A stretch of 64,000 bases of DNA from Arthrobacter sp042667405. GTDB lineage: Bacteria > Actinomycetota > Actinomycetes > Actinomycetales > Micrococcaceae. Positions 24,491-33,234 of the stretch are shown one piece after another. A program made the position numbers and the translations under genes. Under the pieces are notes generated by a model. That model worked only from the letters and a program-made list of their open reading frames with translations, did not search any database and was not told where the DNA came from. Position 1 is the stretch's first letter; the number at the start of each line of letters is the position of its first letter. Location of the stretch: assembly GCF_042667405.1 (NCBI RefSeq), contig NZ_JBHVAL010000016.1, forward strand, positions 51,584-115,583, read 5' to 3'.

Positions 24491-26362
24491 CTATGCCCGG
24501 TGGAGTGAGTCGTATTGGACGGCGTGGCGGACAGGTGCATTCGGGGCTCCGTAGCCGTCGTAGTTGCCCCGGCGCTCCACCATTTCGAAGAACACACTGC
24601 CCACTGTGGCGGTGTAGAAGTGGAGGAATTCGCCGTTGGCGTCCCGGTCATACAGGAGGTTGAGCTCCTGGAGGGTGGCCAGGAAACCCGGTTCAAGATC
24701 GAACCGCGCATCCAGGTCCTCGTAATAGTTGGCCGGAATCTGCAGGAACTCGAGGCCACGGTCCCGTGCTGACCGGGCTGTCGCCACGAGGTCATCCACG
24801 GCGAACGCGATGTGTTCCTGATAAGTCTTGCGTGCCTTTTCGGCCTGCTGCGCGGGGGCCAGGTTCAGCACCAGCCGGACTGCCCCGTTGCTGGTCTGCA
24901 TGACCTGCGAGCGCACCAAGCCGCTGGGGCTGGGCACCTCGGCAAACGGCTGCGGCTCCAGGGCGAGGGCGCTCGTGTAGAAGAGAACGGCTTCGTCGAA
25001 GTGCTGCCACGGCTGGGCCAAATTCACGTGGTCGATCACGGCTGATGTGCCGCTCGAAACGTGCTCCAGCCCTTCGCCGAATTCGTGGGTCCACGCCGCC
25101 GTACCGTCCGGGTTTCCCTGGCACAGGAAGATCTCGGTGGAGTCCGGTGCTGAGATGCCCTGGAACACTTCCTCGTCCGCCTGCACCTTGCGGGCGACCA
25201 CAGGGGCCTTGAGCTGCTGGGCCCGGGCGGAGGCAATTACCGGGGAGTCGACGTCGAACCCCAAAGCGGCGATAGCCGGTTCCGTGTGCGATGCCGCTTG
25301 CTCGTTGATGATCACCCGGGCCTGGCCCATGGTCCACAACTGGACGTCCTTGGTGCGGTGCCAGCCCTCGAACTCGAAGCCCAGCTGCCCGAGGAGTTTC
25401 TCCAGTTGGGCGGTGTCGTCGGCCTTGACCTCGGCGAAGTTGAACCCGGCGGGCTCGTTCACCTTGGGCAGCGTGGCCAGTTCCATGGGATAACGACGGC
25501 GGGCGTTCTGTTGGGCTGCTGCCGCGTCAGCCGCCGGCGTGCTTGCCAGCCACTTGGCGCTCTGTTCTTCCAGCCAGATGAGTGAGCGCATGGCATCCAC
25601 GGCGGTCCGCTCCACGTCCGACTGGCGGAACACATCATTGAAGACCTCCAGGGAGACGGGCCCGGTGTAACCTGCGCGGACCACGTGGCCCATGAACTTG
25701 GCGAGCTCGAACTGGCCCTCTCCGGGGAAAACCCGGTAATGGCGGCTCCAGGACAGCACGTCCATGCTCAGCTTGGGGGCATCCGCTACCTGGACGAAGA
25801 AAATTTTCTCCGCGTTGATGTCCTCGATCGGCGCGGTGTCCCAGTCGCGGGAGAGGATGTGGAAGGAGTCCAGGCACGTGCCCAGATTGGGGTGGTCGAC
25901 CATCTCGACCAAGCGGTACGCGTGCTCGTAGTCGTTGACGTACTTGCCCCAGGCCAAAGCTTCGTAGGCAACCTTGACTCCGTGGTCACCCGCCAGTCCG
26001 GCGAGCTCAGCGAGCTGTTCCGCCCTCAGCTGGTCATCGTCAATGGTCGCTGTCGCCACGTTGGAGCAGACCAGGATGGTGTCCATGCCAAGGCGGGCCA
26101 TCAGCTTGAACTTGGCTTCCGCGCGCTTGAGGTTGGCTTTCAGCAGGTCCGGAGTGACGCCGTCGAAATCGCGGAACGGCTGGTAGAGGTCAAGGCCCAA
26201 GCCGAGGTCAGCGGCCATTTTGCGCACATCTTCAGGGCTCAATGACGACGTGACGAGGTCCTGCTCGAAGATCTCGATGCCATCGAAGCCCGCGATGGCG
26301 CAGGCCTGCATCTTCTCCTTCAGGGTGCCGGACAGGCAGACAGTGGCTATTCCGGTACGCAT
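24491..26362 (-). CDS. quiC: 3-dehydroshikimate dehydratase, fused sugar-isomerase and HPPD-like VOC domains
   Basis: 623 residues. Residues 1 to about 270 form a xylose-isomerase-like TIM barrel (FDGIEIFEQD, LGTCLDSFHILSRDWD, GHVVRAGYTGPVSLEVFNDVFR) that in this family dehydrates 3-dehydroshikimate to protocatechuate. Residues about 305-615 resemble 4-hydroxyphenylpyruvate dioxygenase VOC repeats (IDHVNLAQPWQHFDEAVLFYTSAL; EHIAFAVDDLVATA; FFEMVERRGNYDGYG). This fused form is known for bacterial QuiC/AsbF-type dehydratases. The start overlaps the stop of the shikimate dehydrogenase-like gene by one base, and the gene is followed by pcaHG, which uses its product. Confidence 0.9.
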   Translation of the reverse strand: MRTGIATVCLSGTLKEKMQACAIAGFDGIEIFEQDLVTSSLSPEDVRKMAADLGLGLDLYQPFRDFDGVTPDLLKANLKRAEAKFKLMARLGMDTILVCSNVATATIDDDQLRAEQLAELAGLAGDHGVKVAYEALAWGKYVNDYEHAYRLVEMVDHPNLGTCLDSFHILSRDWDTAPIEDINAEKIFFVQVADAPKLSMDVLSWSRHYRVFPGEGQFELAKFMGHVVRAGYTGPVSLEVFNDVFRQSDVERTAVDAMRSLIWLEEQSAKWLASTPAADAAAAQQNARRRYPMELATLPKVNEPAGFNFAEVKADDTAQLEKLLGQLGFEFEGWHRTKDVQLWTMGQARVIINEQAASHTEPAIAALGFDVDSPVIASARAQQLKAPVVARKVQADEEVFQGISAPDSTEIFLCQGNPDGTAAWTHEFGEGLEHVSSGTSAVIDHVNLAQPWQHFDEAVLFYTSALALEPQPFAEVPSPSGLVRSQVMQTSNGAVRLVLNLAPAQQAEKARKTYQEHIAFAVDDLVATARSARDRGLEFLQIPANYYEDLDARFDLEPGFLATLQELNLLYDRDANGEFLHFYTATVGSVFFEMVERRGNYDGYGAPNAPVRHAVQYDSLHRA

Positions 26363-27279
26363 CAGTGGGCCGCCTTTGCGAGGGTGCCGGCGGTGAGCGA
26401 GGCTGCGGCGTCTTCCAAGGCGATCAGTTCCAGGAAGTGCGCGCGCATCCGGTCACGGTCGGCGTCCCTTCCGGTGAAGAGCTTGAAGGCGTCGGCCGCC
26501 TGCCCAACCGCCATGCGGCCGCCGTCGAGCACTGCGCAACCCTTGGCGCGCGCTTCGCGGACCAGTTGCGTCTCGATGGGGCGGTAGACGATGTCCGCTA
26601 CCCAGTGGCGGGGTTCCAGGAGCGCGATATCCAGCGGCAGGCCGGGGTGGGCGGCCATGCCGATCGGGGTGCAGTGCACGAGTCCGTCGGCGAGGGGCAT
26701 CAGCCCAGGCAGCTCGTCCAGGCCCCGCGGCGTGACTGTGGCTTCATTGAAGAGGCTGCCAAGTTCCGCGGCACGCTCGGCCGCACGCGCGGAATCCATG
26801 TCCACGAGGTCCAGGGTCTTTACTCCGGCTTTGAGCAGCGCGTAGGCGACGGCGGAACCGGCACCTCCAGCGCCCAACTGGACCACCCGGTCCAGCTTGG
26901 CTCCGGGAAGTCCGTCGGCGAGCGCCGAACCGAAGCCGGAAAAGTCTGTGTTGTGGCCGATGAACCGGCCGTCCTGGATCAGGACCGTATTGACGGCGCC
27001 CAGGCGAGCGGCGTCGTCGGAAATTTCGTCAAGGTGACCCAGCACCAGCTGCTTGCAGGGGTGCGTGATGTTCAGGCCGTTGAAGCCCATCCGCCGGGCT
27101 GCTGTGAGGAGATCGCCGACGGCGGTGGCCGGCAATGCGAGTTCCAGCAGGTCGATGGGGCGGTACAGCAAGCGAAGGCCCTGCACATCGGCCTCGCGTT
27201 CATGCATGGGCGGAGTGAGCGAGGGCATGACGCCTTCACCAATCAGGCCCACCAGAACGGATTCGGCTCGGTTGCTCAT
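26362..27279 (-). CDS. Quinate/shikimate dehydrogenase (AroE-like)
   Basis: 305 residues. Substrate-domain motifs are SLTPPMHE and NITHPCKQLVLGHLDEIS (catalytic Lys), then GAVNTV and HNTDFSGF; the nucleotide domain has VQLGAGGAGSAVAYAL. The acidic DMDS after the second strand favours NAD rather than NADP, as in catabolic QsuD-type enzymes, while biosynthetic AroE has an Arg there. In this operon it should oxidise shikimate or quinate. No 3-dehydroquinate dehydratase is nearby, so quinate use would need one elsewhere. ATG 27279 has an AGGAG site 8 bases upstream. Confidence 0.87.
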   Translation of the reverse strand: MSNRAESVLVGLIGEGVMPSLTPPMHEREADVQGLRLLYRPIDLLELALPATAVGDLLTAARRMGFNGLNITHPCKQLVLGHLDEISDDAARLGAVNTVLIQDGRFIGHNTDFSGFGSALADGLPGAKLDRVVQLGAGGAGSAVAYALLKAGVKTLDLVDMDSARAAERAAELGSLFNEATVTPRGLDELPGLMPLADGLVHCTPIGMAAHPGLPLDIALLEPRHWVADIVYRPIETQLVREARAKGCAVLDGGRMAVGQAADAFKLFTGRDADRDRMRAHFLELIALEDAAASLTAGTLAKAAH

Positions 27280-27361
27280 CCTCAAGCTCCTTTTACTTCA
27301 GTCCCGCAGCCTGGCGTTTCAGGGACGCTTCGGCTGCGGTGTTATCCAGATTACTACAGTT

Positions 27362-27395
27362 GTTCATATTCCGCACGCTTGTTCTTATCGCGAAC
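27362..27395. promoter_or_regulatory. Two PcaR/PobR-type operator candidates upstream of the shikimate-pca operon
   Basis: GTTCATATTCCGCAC (27362-27376) and GTTCTTATCGCGAAC (27381-27395) both fit GTTC-N6-CG(C/A)AC, with starts 19 bases apart. The published P. putida PcaR consensus GTTCGATAATCGCAC has the same ends. They lie about 85-115 bases before the AroE-like start, suitable for activation by an IclR-type protein. Confidence 0.55.
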
Positions 27396-27410
27396 ATTTC
27401 CAGCGTGCGC

Positions 27411-27478
27411 ACCCAACTAGGTGACAGCAAACGTTCCACCCAGCGCTCATAGGGACGGCTGCTGTCACCTAGTTGGGT
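27411..27478. repeat. Palindromic element, family A copy 2
   Basis: Perfect 19-bp arms, ACCCAACTAGGTGACAGCA and its complement, around 30 bases. The outer base of the right arm is also the last base of the IclR-type gene's TGA stop (27478-27480). The element separates that regulator gene from the promoter region of the shikimate-pca operon. Confidence 0.82.
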
Positions 27479-28248
27479 CAGCGCTGGGGCAGGCGGGCCG
27501 CGAGTTCAGCCGCTGCTTCCTGGAGCGTTGGGACGTGGGCAATGAGTTCCTCCATGGTCAGGCGGAACACAGGGACCGCGACGGCCAGCGAAGCGAAGGC
27601 GTGACCCTGCGAGTTGAGGACCGGCACGGCGACGGCGCGCATACCGATCTCGTTTTCCTCGTCCATCACGGCATAACCCTGGCGGCGGACCTGCTCGATT
27701 TCCTCGCGGAACTTGTCCCGGTCCGTGATGGAATGCTCAGTCAGGGCCTCAAGGGGAAGCTCCTCAAGGAGGCGCTTCCGCTCCAGCTCGGTTTCGAATG
27801 CCACGATCGCCTTGCCCACCGACGTTGTGTGCAAGGCGCCGAGGTGACCCGGGTCGCTGGTGACCCGGAAGGTCTTGGGCCCGTCCACCTTGTTGACCGT
27901 CAAATGATGATCGCCATCGCGGACCGAGAGGATGGTTGCCTCGTGAGTGCGCTCGGTGACCCGCTGCAGCACCGGAAGCGCCGTGGCCGCAAAGCCGTGA
28001 TGGTTTGACACCCTCTGCCCAAGCTGGAAGACCCTCAGACCCAAGTGGTAGCGGCGGCCGTCCGGTTCATAATCCACGAAGCCATCGCGGGTCAGCGAAC
28101 CCAGCAGGCGGTAGGTAGTACTGAAGGGCAGGTTCGCGCTGCGGGCGAGGTCGGCCGCGCTTGCGCCCTTTGGCTCGTTACCGAGCAGCACCAACAGACT
28201 CAGGGCTTTGCCGACCATGTCGGTCTTTGTGTCCTCTTTCACACTCAT
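27478..28248 (-). CDS. IclR-family regulator next to the MHS permease
   Basis: 256 residues. The winged helix reads VGKALSLLVLLGNEPKGASAADLARSANLPFSTTYRLLGSLTRDGFV, and the effector domain has LGALHTTSVGKAIVAFE and GYAVMDEENEIGMRAVAVPV. It is divergent from an MHS-type permease, and the 200-base gap holds four copies of the 8-mer GCTCTCAC, two of them forming a perfect palindrome next to its own start, consistent with autoregulation. It probably controls uptake of shikimate-like or aromatic acids. The ligand is unknown. Confidence 0.87.
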   Translation of the reverse strand: MSVKEDTKTDMVGKALSLLVLLGNEPKGASAADLARSANLPFSTTYRLLGSLTRDGFVDYEPDGRRYHLGLRVFQLGQRVSNHHGFAATALPVLQRVTERTHEATILSVRDGDHHLTVNKVDGPKTFRVTSDPGHLGALHTTSVGKAIVAFETELERKRLLEELPLEALTEHSITDRDKFREEIEQVRRQGYAVMDEENEIGMRAVAVPVLNSQGHAFASLAVAVPVFRLTMEELIAHVPTLQEAAAELAARLPQR

Positions 28249-28256
28249 GTTTCGAT

Positions 28257-28356
28257 GCTCTCACATAGTGAGAGCTATTTCTAGATAGTGGCGACAACTA
28301 TTGACAAGTGACCGCTCTCACAGCCACTATTGCTGTATTGCACAAGTAGCTCTCAC
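28257..28356. promoter_or_regulatory. GCTCTCAC operator array and promoter between IclR and the MHS permease
   Basis: A perfect palindrome GCTCTCAC-ATA-GTGAGAGC spans 28257-28275. Direct copies of GCTCTCAC occur at 28314-28321 and 28349-28356. ATAGT-N7-ACTAT at 28285-28301 is a second small palindrome. A TTGACA -35 candidate is at 28301-28306 on the plus strand with a weak -10 about 18 bases on. The layout fits control by the adjacent IclR protein. Confidence 0.55.
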
Positions 28357-28448
28357 CATGTGGTTACTTTCGGAGCAGCCAGCCGCACCTCGCTCGCCAC
28401 TCCCTTCCAGCTTCACCCGCGACACCGTTGTCACAGAAGGAACCTCCC

Positions 28449-29771
28449 ATGAGCCAAACAATGCCGTCAGCGACGCCCGGCACTGCATCAACGACGGGTA
28501 CTCCCAAGAAAGCAGCCCTCGCCAGCTTCCTTGGCAGCGCCGTTGAGTACTACGACTTTTTCATCTTTGGATCCGCCGCAGCGCTGATCTTCCCGCACGT
28601 CTTCTTCCCGGACGCCGACGCCAATGCGGCCATCATGTCCTTCGCGACCTTCGGCTTCGCCTATGTCGCCCGTCCCGTGGGGGCGATCATCCTGGGCCAC
28701 TTCGGTGACAGGATCGGACGCCAAAAGGTCCTCATGTTCACCCTGGTGCTCATGGGTGCTGCCACGTTCGTGATCGGCTGCCTCCCCGACTTCAAGACCA
28801 TCGGCTGGTGGGCTCCTGTCCTTCTGGTGCTCGCCCGTCTTTGCCAGGGCCTCTCGGCCGCAGGCGAGCAAGCCGGCGCTTCCTCGATGACGCTGGAACA
28901 TGCCCCGGACAACCGCCGTTCCTTCTTCACCTCCTGGACCCTGACGGGCACCCAGGGCGGGCAGATCCTCGCCGCACTTGTCTTCATTCCAGTGGTGGCA
29001 CTGCCGGACGAGATCAAGTACGGCATCGGCTGGCGTATCCCGTTCTGGCTCAGCGCCGTAGTAGTACTGGTGGCGTTCTTTATTCGCCGCACCCTGCACG
29101 AGCCGCCGGCATTCGCCGAAGCCAAGAAGAACAACGAAATCTCCAAGCTCCCCGTTGCCGACCTTCTGCGCCTGCACTGGCGCGACGTTCTCCGCGTAGT
29201 CTGCTGTGCGTTCATCGCCGCAGTGAGCACCGTATTTGGAACCTTGGCCATCAAGTACGCCCAGGACGTTGCCCACGTCAACAGCACCATCACCCTGTGG
29301 CTGGTAGTTGCGGCCAACGTGGTTGCTCTCGGAACCCAACCATTGTTCGGCATGCTGGCGGACAAGATCGGTCGGAAACCCGTCTTCATCTATGGAGCCG
29401 TCGCGAGCGCGATCATGACCCCGGTGTTCCTCCTGACCCTCGAGTCCGGCAATGTCCCGCTGATGTTCCTGGTCTCCATCGCGTTCTTCTCCTGCGGATA
29501 CGCTGCCGCCAACGCCGTCTGGCCTTCCTTCTACGGTGAAATGTTCAGCACCAAGGTCCGCTTCTCCGGCCTCGCAATCGGCACGCAGCTGGGCTTCCTG
29601 ATGGCAGGCTTCGCACCGGCCATCGTCACCGCAATGGGCGGAACCAAGGCTGGAGGCTGGGTGCAGATCTCCATCTTCAGCGGAGTGATCTGCATCATCG
29701 CGGCTATCTCCGCCCTGACCGCCCGCGAATCAGCCAAGGTCCCCACCGCAGAACTCGGCCTGCACAAGTAA
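28449..29771 (+). CDS. MFS permease of the metabolite:H+ symporter (MHS) family, shikimate/aromatic acid candidate
   Basis: 440 residues, about 12 membrane helices. The N-terminal GSAVEYYDFFIFGSAAALIFPHVFFP and the loop GHFGDRIGRQKVLMFTL are typical of MHS members such as ShiA, ProP and KgtP. ATG 28449 has a GAAGGAA site. It is divergent from an IclR regulator and next to the shikimate-to-protocatechuate operon, so shikimate, protocatechuate or a related acid is the likely substrate; this is context inference. A perfect terminator follows about 105 bases downstream. Confidence 0.85.
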   Translation: MSQTMPSATPGTASTTGTPKKAALASFLGSAVEYYDFFIFGSAAALIFPHVFFPDADANAAIMSFATFGFAYVARPVGAIILGHFGDRIGRQKVLMFTLVLMGAATFVIGCLPDFKTIGWWAPVLLVLARLCQGLSAAGEQAGASSMTLEHAPDNRRSFFTSWTLTGTQGGQILAALVFIPVVALPDEIKYGIGWRIPFWLSAVVVLVAFFIRRTLHEPPAFAEAKKNNEISKLPVADLLRLHWRDVLRVVCCAFIAAVSTVFGTLAIKYAQDVAHVNSTITLWLVVAANVVALGTQPLFGMLADKIGRKPVFIYGAVASAIMTPVFLLTLESGNVPLMFLVSIAFFSCGYAAANAVWPSFYGEMFSTKVRFSGLAIGTQLGFLMAGFAPAIVTAMGGTKAGGWVQISIFSGVICIIAAISALTARESAKVPTAELGLHK

Positions 29772-29876
29772 GCCCGGGCCTCACCAACAGGCGCGCTCCT
29801 TCCCGGTTCCTGGGAGCGCACACCTTCTTGGGAAATGCACACCTTCCCGGCAGTGCACACTGGTGACGACAAACGG

Positions 29877-29910
29877 AAAGCCCGGCATGTTCCCCGACAT
29901 GCCGGGCTTT
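29877..29910. terminator. Bidirectional rho-independent terminator
   Basis: Perfect 14-bp arms AAAGCCCGGCATGT / ACATGCCGGGCTTT with a 6-base loop. A- and T-runs at the two ends serve both strands. It lies between the convergent MHS permease and FG-GAP protease genes. Just upstream (29818-29860) GCACACCTTC occurs twice with a third partial copy. Confidence 0.85.
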
Positions 29911-29958
29911 TCCGTGCCCACGCCAACGCATCAACCAAGGCAACCGGGCAGGAGCCGC

Positions 29959-32724
29959 CTAACGGGGATCCAGCACAACGGACTGGAAGCTCCCCTGGCC
30001 CGTCCCCGTGTACAGGAAGAGCAAACCGTTCCCGGCAACGCCCACCACGGACGGATTACCCGTGCCGGTGAAAGCATTGCCCAGAGCCGCAAATGAGCTG
30101 AGGGTGTTCCATCCGCTTCCCAAGGCCACCCGCGCCAGGAAGCCGCCACTGCCGTTGCCCGGGTAGAGCCACAGCGTCCCGTCAGTTCCCCGGGCCATGA
30201 TGTCCTCCCGGCCGTCGCCGTTGAAGTCCCCGCCCTGGACAACGGAATCAAAGATGTCCCACCCGGTACCGATCTGCCTCCAGGGAAGGAAACCGCCCAC
30301 GCCGTTCCCGGGATAGAGCCACAGGCTGCCATTGGTTGTCCGTGCCACCAGGTCGGCTTTCCCGTCACCGTTGAAGTCACCAGGAGCCAGCAATTCATTG
30401 AACCCCTGCCAGCCCACACCGATCTGCTTTCGCGGCAGGAACTGTCCGTGGCCGTCAGTCGGATACATCCACAGCACCCCGTCCGCTGTCCTGGCGACAA
30501 GATCCGGGTGACCATCGCCGTCGAAATCTCCGGCGCTGAGGACGGTATTGAAGGCGTTCCAGCCCGTTCCGACCAGAACGCGCGGGCGGAAGCCGCCCGA
30601 ACCATTCCCCGGATAAAGCCACAACGCGCCATCGGTGCCACGGGCCAGAATGTCCGCGACAGCATCGCCGTCGAAATCCCCTGCTTCCCAGACCTGGCTG
30701 AACTGGTTCCAGCCAGCGCCAATAGTCAAGCGGTCGGCAAAGCCCGCGCCGCTGCCCGGGTAGAGGCGCATGGTTCCGGTGGACGTCACCGTCAGGACGT
30801 CCGACTTCTTGTCGCCCGTAAAGTCCTGTCCGCTGACAATGTCGCCCACCGTGTTCCAACCACTTCCGAGTGCGACGCGGGGCACGAAGCCGCCCCAACC
30901 GTTGCCGGGGTACTGGTAGAGGGTGCCGTCGCTTGTCCGCGCAAGGAGCCCGAAGGAGCCGTCGGACGTGATGCTGGTGAAGCCGTTCCAGCCCGAGCCG
31001 ATCTGCGACCAGGCTCGGAAGCCGCCCTGGCCATCGCCTGGGTACAGCCAGAGGCTGCCATCGGATTTGGTAGCCATGACGTCGACGCGGGCATCGCCGT
31101 CGAAATCGCCCACGCCGATGATGTTTGTGAAGCCCTGCCAACCGGACCCGATTTGCCGTTTGGCCAGGAAACCGCCGTTACCGTTGCCTGGGTACAGCCA
31201 CAGGTCACCGTCACTGGTGCGGGCCAGGATGTCACTTCGTCCATCTCCATCGAAATCCGAAAAGCCGGTGATCGCGTTGAAAATGTTCCATCCGGAGCCG
31301 ACCTGGCGCGGGTTGTCCAGCCTGTTGCCCGGCAAACCGGCATACAGCATCAAGGAGCCGTCGGACTCACGGGACAGGACGTCGGCGAGCCCGTCGGCGT
31401 CGAAGTCGCCTGCTGAAAAGCGGAGCTTGGCTGTGAGCCGCGCATCGGCAGTAATGGTGACGGTAGCCGACGTCGACGACACCGCATTAATGGTCACCTG
31501 CGTTCCGGTGTAGGTGGTGAAGGTGCTGCCTGCCTGCCACGCGTGGTTGCTGGCGTACCAAGGCTCCGGGAACGGCTTGGTCGACGGCATCAGGATCAAG
31601 GAGGAAGCGATGGTGGCGCCGCCGCGCTGGGCGATCTTGACTCCCATGTTGCCCGGTTTTCCGGCGGTGCCCAGATAGTTGTCGGCGGTGCCCAGATAGT
31701 TGTCGGCGGTGCCCAGATAGTTGTCGTAGCCCGCCGGTTCCCTGAGCTCCAGGTAATAGACCTCTTTGCTGACGGGATCGGTGAACTTGACCGCGCGCTG
31801 CGCTTCCGTGCCGCCCCACGGCTTGAGTGTGTAGCTCTTGGAGCCTGTCGCGACTCCCACGTCACGGATCTCATCGCCCCGGCCAAACCCTGCGTAGTCC
31901 CAAAACGTGGAACTGACAGCCGGCAACGAATACTGGGCAGCCCCCATGATGTCGGTGGTATCGCCGTACTCGCGGATATAGCAGGAGGGATCGGTGAATT
32001 GGCCGTTGCTGTTGACCCCGACGTCGGACACCCCACTGCCGCACTGGAGGGCATCTGCGTGCATCAGACCGATGACGTGCCCGAACTCGTGGCTCATCAC
32101 GTTGTTGGTGAAGTTGCTGATCTGGGGCAGAAGCACGCGGCCGCTGTAGCTGCCGCTGCTGTACCCTGCGCCAAGCGCGTTGCCTGACAACGTGGACGTC
32201 GGAATGAAGACAACCAACGCCGAGTAAGGGCTGGCTGTCCAGTTCAGCTCGCTCGTGATGGTGGAGATGATGGTGCTGTAACTGTCTGTGGAGCGGGCTT
32301 TCGACTGGTGACCGGCAACTTGACTGGTCACCGTCATGGACAGCTTGTTGGCCGTCATGGCTTTCCAGTAATTGCTGGTGGACACTACAGCCTTACCGGC
32401 GTCCGCCATGGAAACCGGGTTGGTGTTGTCCGCCAGTTTCGCGGTGACCAGCCGGACGCTGATATTGCCGCTCGGACCAGCTGCCGCAGCCCCGTCACGG
32501 AGCAGGGAATCGACGTCGGACTGCCCCTTTGTGGGTTGCTTGACCTCCGGTAGGGGCGTCTCGAAGACATGCTCAGAGTGTGGGGTGCCCTCGACGAATT
32601 GGACGTTCGGATTATCGGGCCCCGGAAGGGGTACGGCTGTCGCCGGGGCTTGGACAAAAAACAGGCCGGCGGCGAATACCACCAAGCCTGTGGACAGCGC
32701 TATGGATCGCTGCAATACACCCAT
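29959..32724 (-). CDS. Secreted zinc metzincin-like protease with ten FG-GAP repeats
   Basis: 921 residues. A signal peptide (about 1-30, ending APATA) leads to a protease region with HEFGHVIGLMH at 212-222, the HExxHxxGxxH zinc site, and a downstream DIMGAAQYS that fits a Met-turn. After a linker the C-terminal half holds ten repeats of about 49 residues with DFDGDG Ca-binding loops and LWLYPGNGxGGF strands, expected to form a beta propeller. ATG 32724 has an AGGAGA site. An exported enzyme acting on protein or cell-wall targets is likely. In the linker a seven-residue unit NYLGTAD is repeated three times. No reprolysin-type cysteine pattern was traced. Confidence 0.87.
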   Translation of the reverse strand: MGVLQRSIALSTGLVVFAAGLFFVQAPATAVPLPGPDNPNVQFVEGTPHSEHVFETPLPEVKQPTKGQSDVDSLLRDGAAAAGPSGNISVRLVTAKLADNTNPVSMADAGKAVVSTSNYWKAMTANKLSMTVTSQVAGHQSKARSTDSYSTIISTITSELNWTASPYSALVVFIPTSTLSGNALGAGYSSGSYSGRVLLPQISNFTNNVMSHEFGHVIGLMHADALQCGSGVSDVGVNSNGQFTDPSCYIREYGDTTDIMGAAQYSLPAVSSTFWDYAGFGRGDEIRDVGVATGSKSYTLKPWGGTEAQRAVKFTDPVSKEVYYLELREPAGYDNYLGTADNYLGTADNYLGTAGKPGNMGVKIAQRGGATIASSLILMPSTKPFPEPWYASNHAWQAGSTFTTYTGTQVTINAVSSTSATVTITADARLTAKLRFSAGDFDADGLADVLSRESDGSLMLYAGLPGNRLDNPRQVGSGWNIFNAITGFSDFDGDGRSDILARTSDGDLWLYPGNGNGGFLAKRQIGSGWQGFTNIIGVGDFDGDARVDVMATKSDGSLWLYPGDGQGGFRAWSQIGSGWNGFTSITSDGSFGLLARTSDGTLYQYPGNGWGGFVPRVALGSGWNTVGDIVSGQDFTGDKKSDVLTVTSTGTMRLYPGSGAGFADRLTIGAGWNQFSQVWEAGDFDGDAVADILARGTDGALWLYPGNGSGGFRPRVLVGTGWNAFNTVLSAGDFDGDGHPDLVARTADGVLWMYPTDGHGQFLPRKQIGVGWQGFNELLAPGDFNGDGKADLVARTTNGSLWLYPGNGVGGFLPWRQIGTGWDIFDSVVQGGDFNGDGREDIMARGTDGTLWLYPGNGSGGFLARVALGSGWNTLSSFAALGNAFTGTGNPSVVGVAGNGLLFLYTGTGQGSFQSVVLDPR
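31662..31724. repeat. Three perfect 21-bp tandem repeats inside the FG-GAP protease gene
   Basis: The 21-base unit starting CGGCGGTGCCCAGATAGTTG occurs three times without mismatch at 31662, 31683 and 31704. It is in frame and encodes the heptad NYLGTAD. Perfect identity implies recent or unstable expansion. Confidence 0.92.
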
Positions 32725-32957
32725 TGGATCTCCTGGGAGGACGGAGCCTGTGGTCGCTGTGGCCTCAACAACCGAGATCAGGCTACAGCCGCGGGGGCGC
32801 TGGCCTGCGGAAACACGCGACACCGTGCCCGCGAAGAAATCCAAGCATCCCGGAATGCTAACCGGACCCTAACCACACCGAAATACCGTGGCAACAATGC
32901 CCGGCCACACTGGAATAGCCGGCAAGTGCCGGCACCAGCTCCAGCCAGGAGGACACC

Positions 32958-33194
32958 ATGCTGAAGGAAGTCACCACTCACACCACACGAATACGCGCGA
33001 TCAGCCAGCTCCACCGCGGAGACGAAATCGAGGCCCGCCTGTCGGTCGGCCCCGCCTATGACGACGTGGTGATACGTCGCGGACGCGTCCAGGAAACAGC
33101 CCCGGGGATCGGCGTCGTCTGGATCATGGATTACGCCTCCGGGATGAGAAAAGCCATCAATACCGACGAATGCACTGTGTGGCGCGTCGCCTGA
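32958..33194 (+). CDS. Small conserved hypothetical protein, 78 aa
   Basis: A strong CAGGAGGA ribosome binding site lies 5 bases before the ATG, which supports translation. The protein is soluble with alternating beta-type segments (EIEARLSVGPAYDDVVIRRGRVQETAPGIGVVWIMD) and no cysteine pair or membrane helix. I do not recognise the family. It is divergent from the FG-GAP protease and followed closely by the convergent MoaD-like gene. Confidence 0.7.
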   Translation: MLKEVTTHTTRIRAISQLHRGDEIEARLSVGPAYDDVVIRRGRVQETAPGIGVVWIMDYASGMRKAINTDECTVWRVA

Positions 33195-33234
33195 AGCAGG
33201 ATTTCCTGACACACGGCTGGACACCCGCTGCCCC

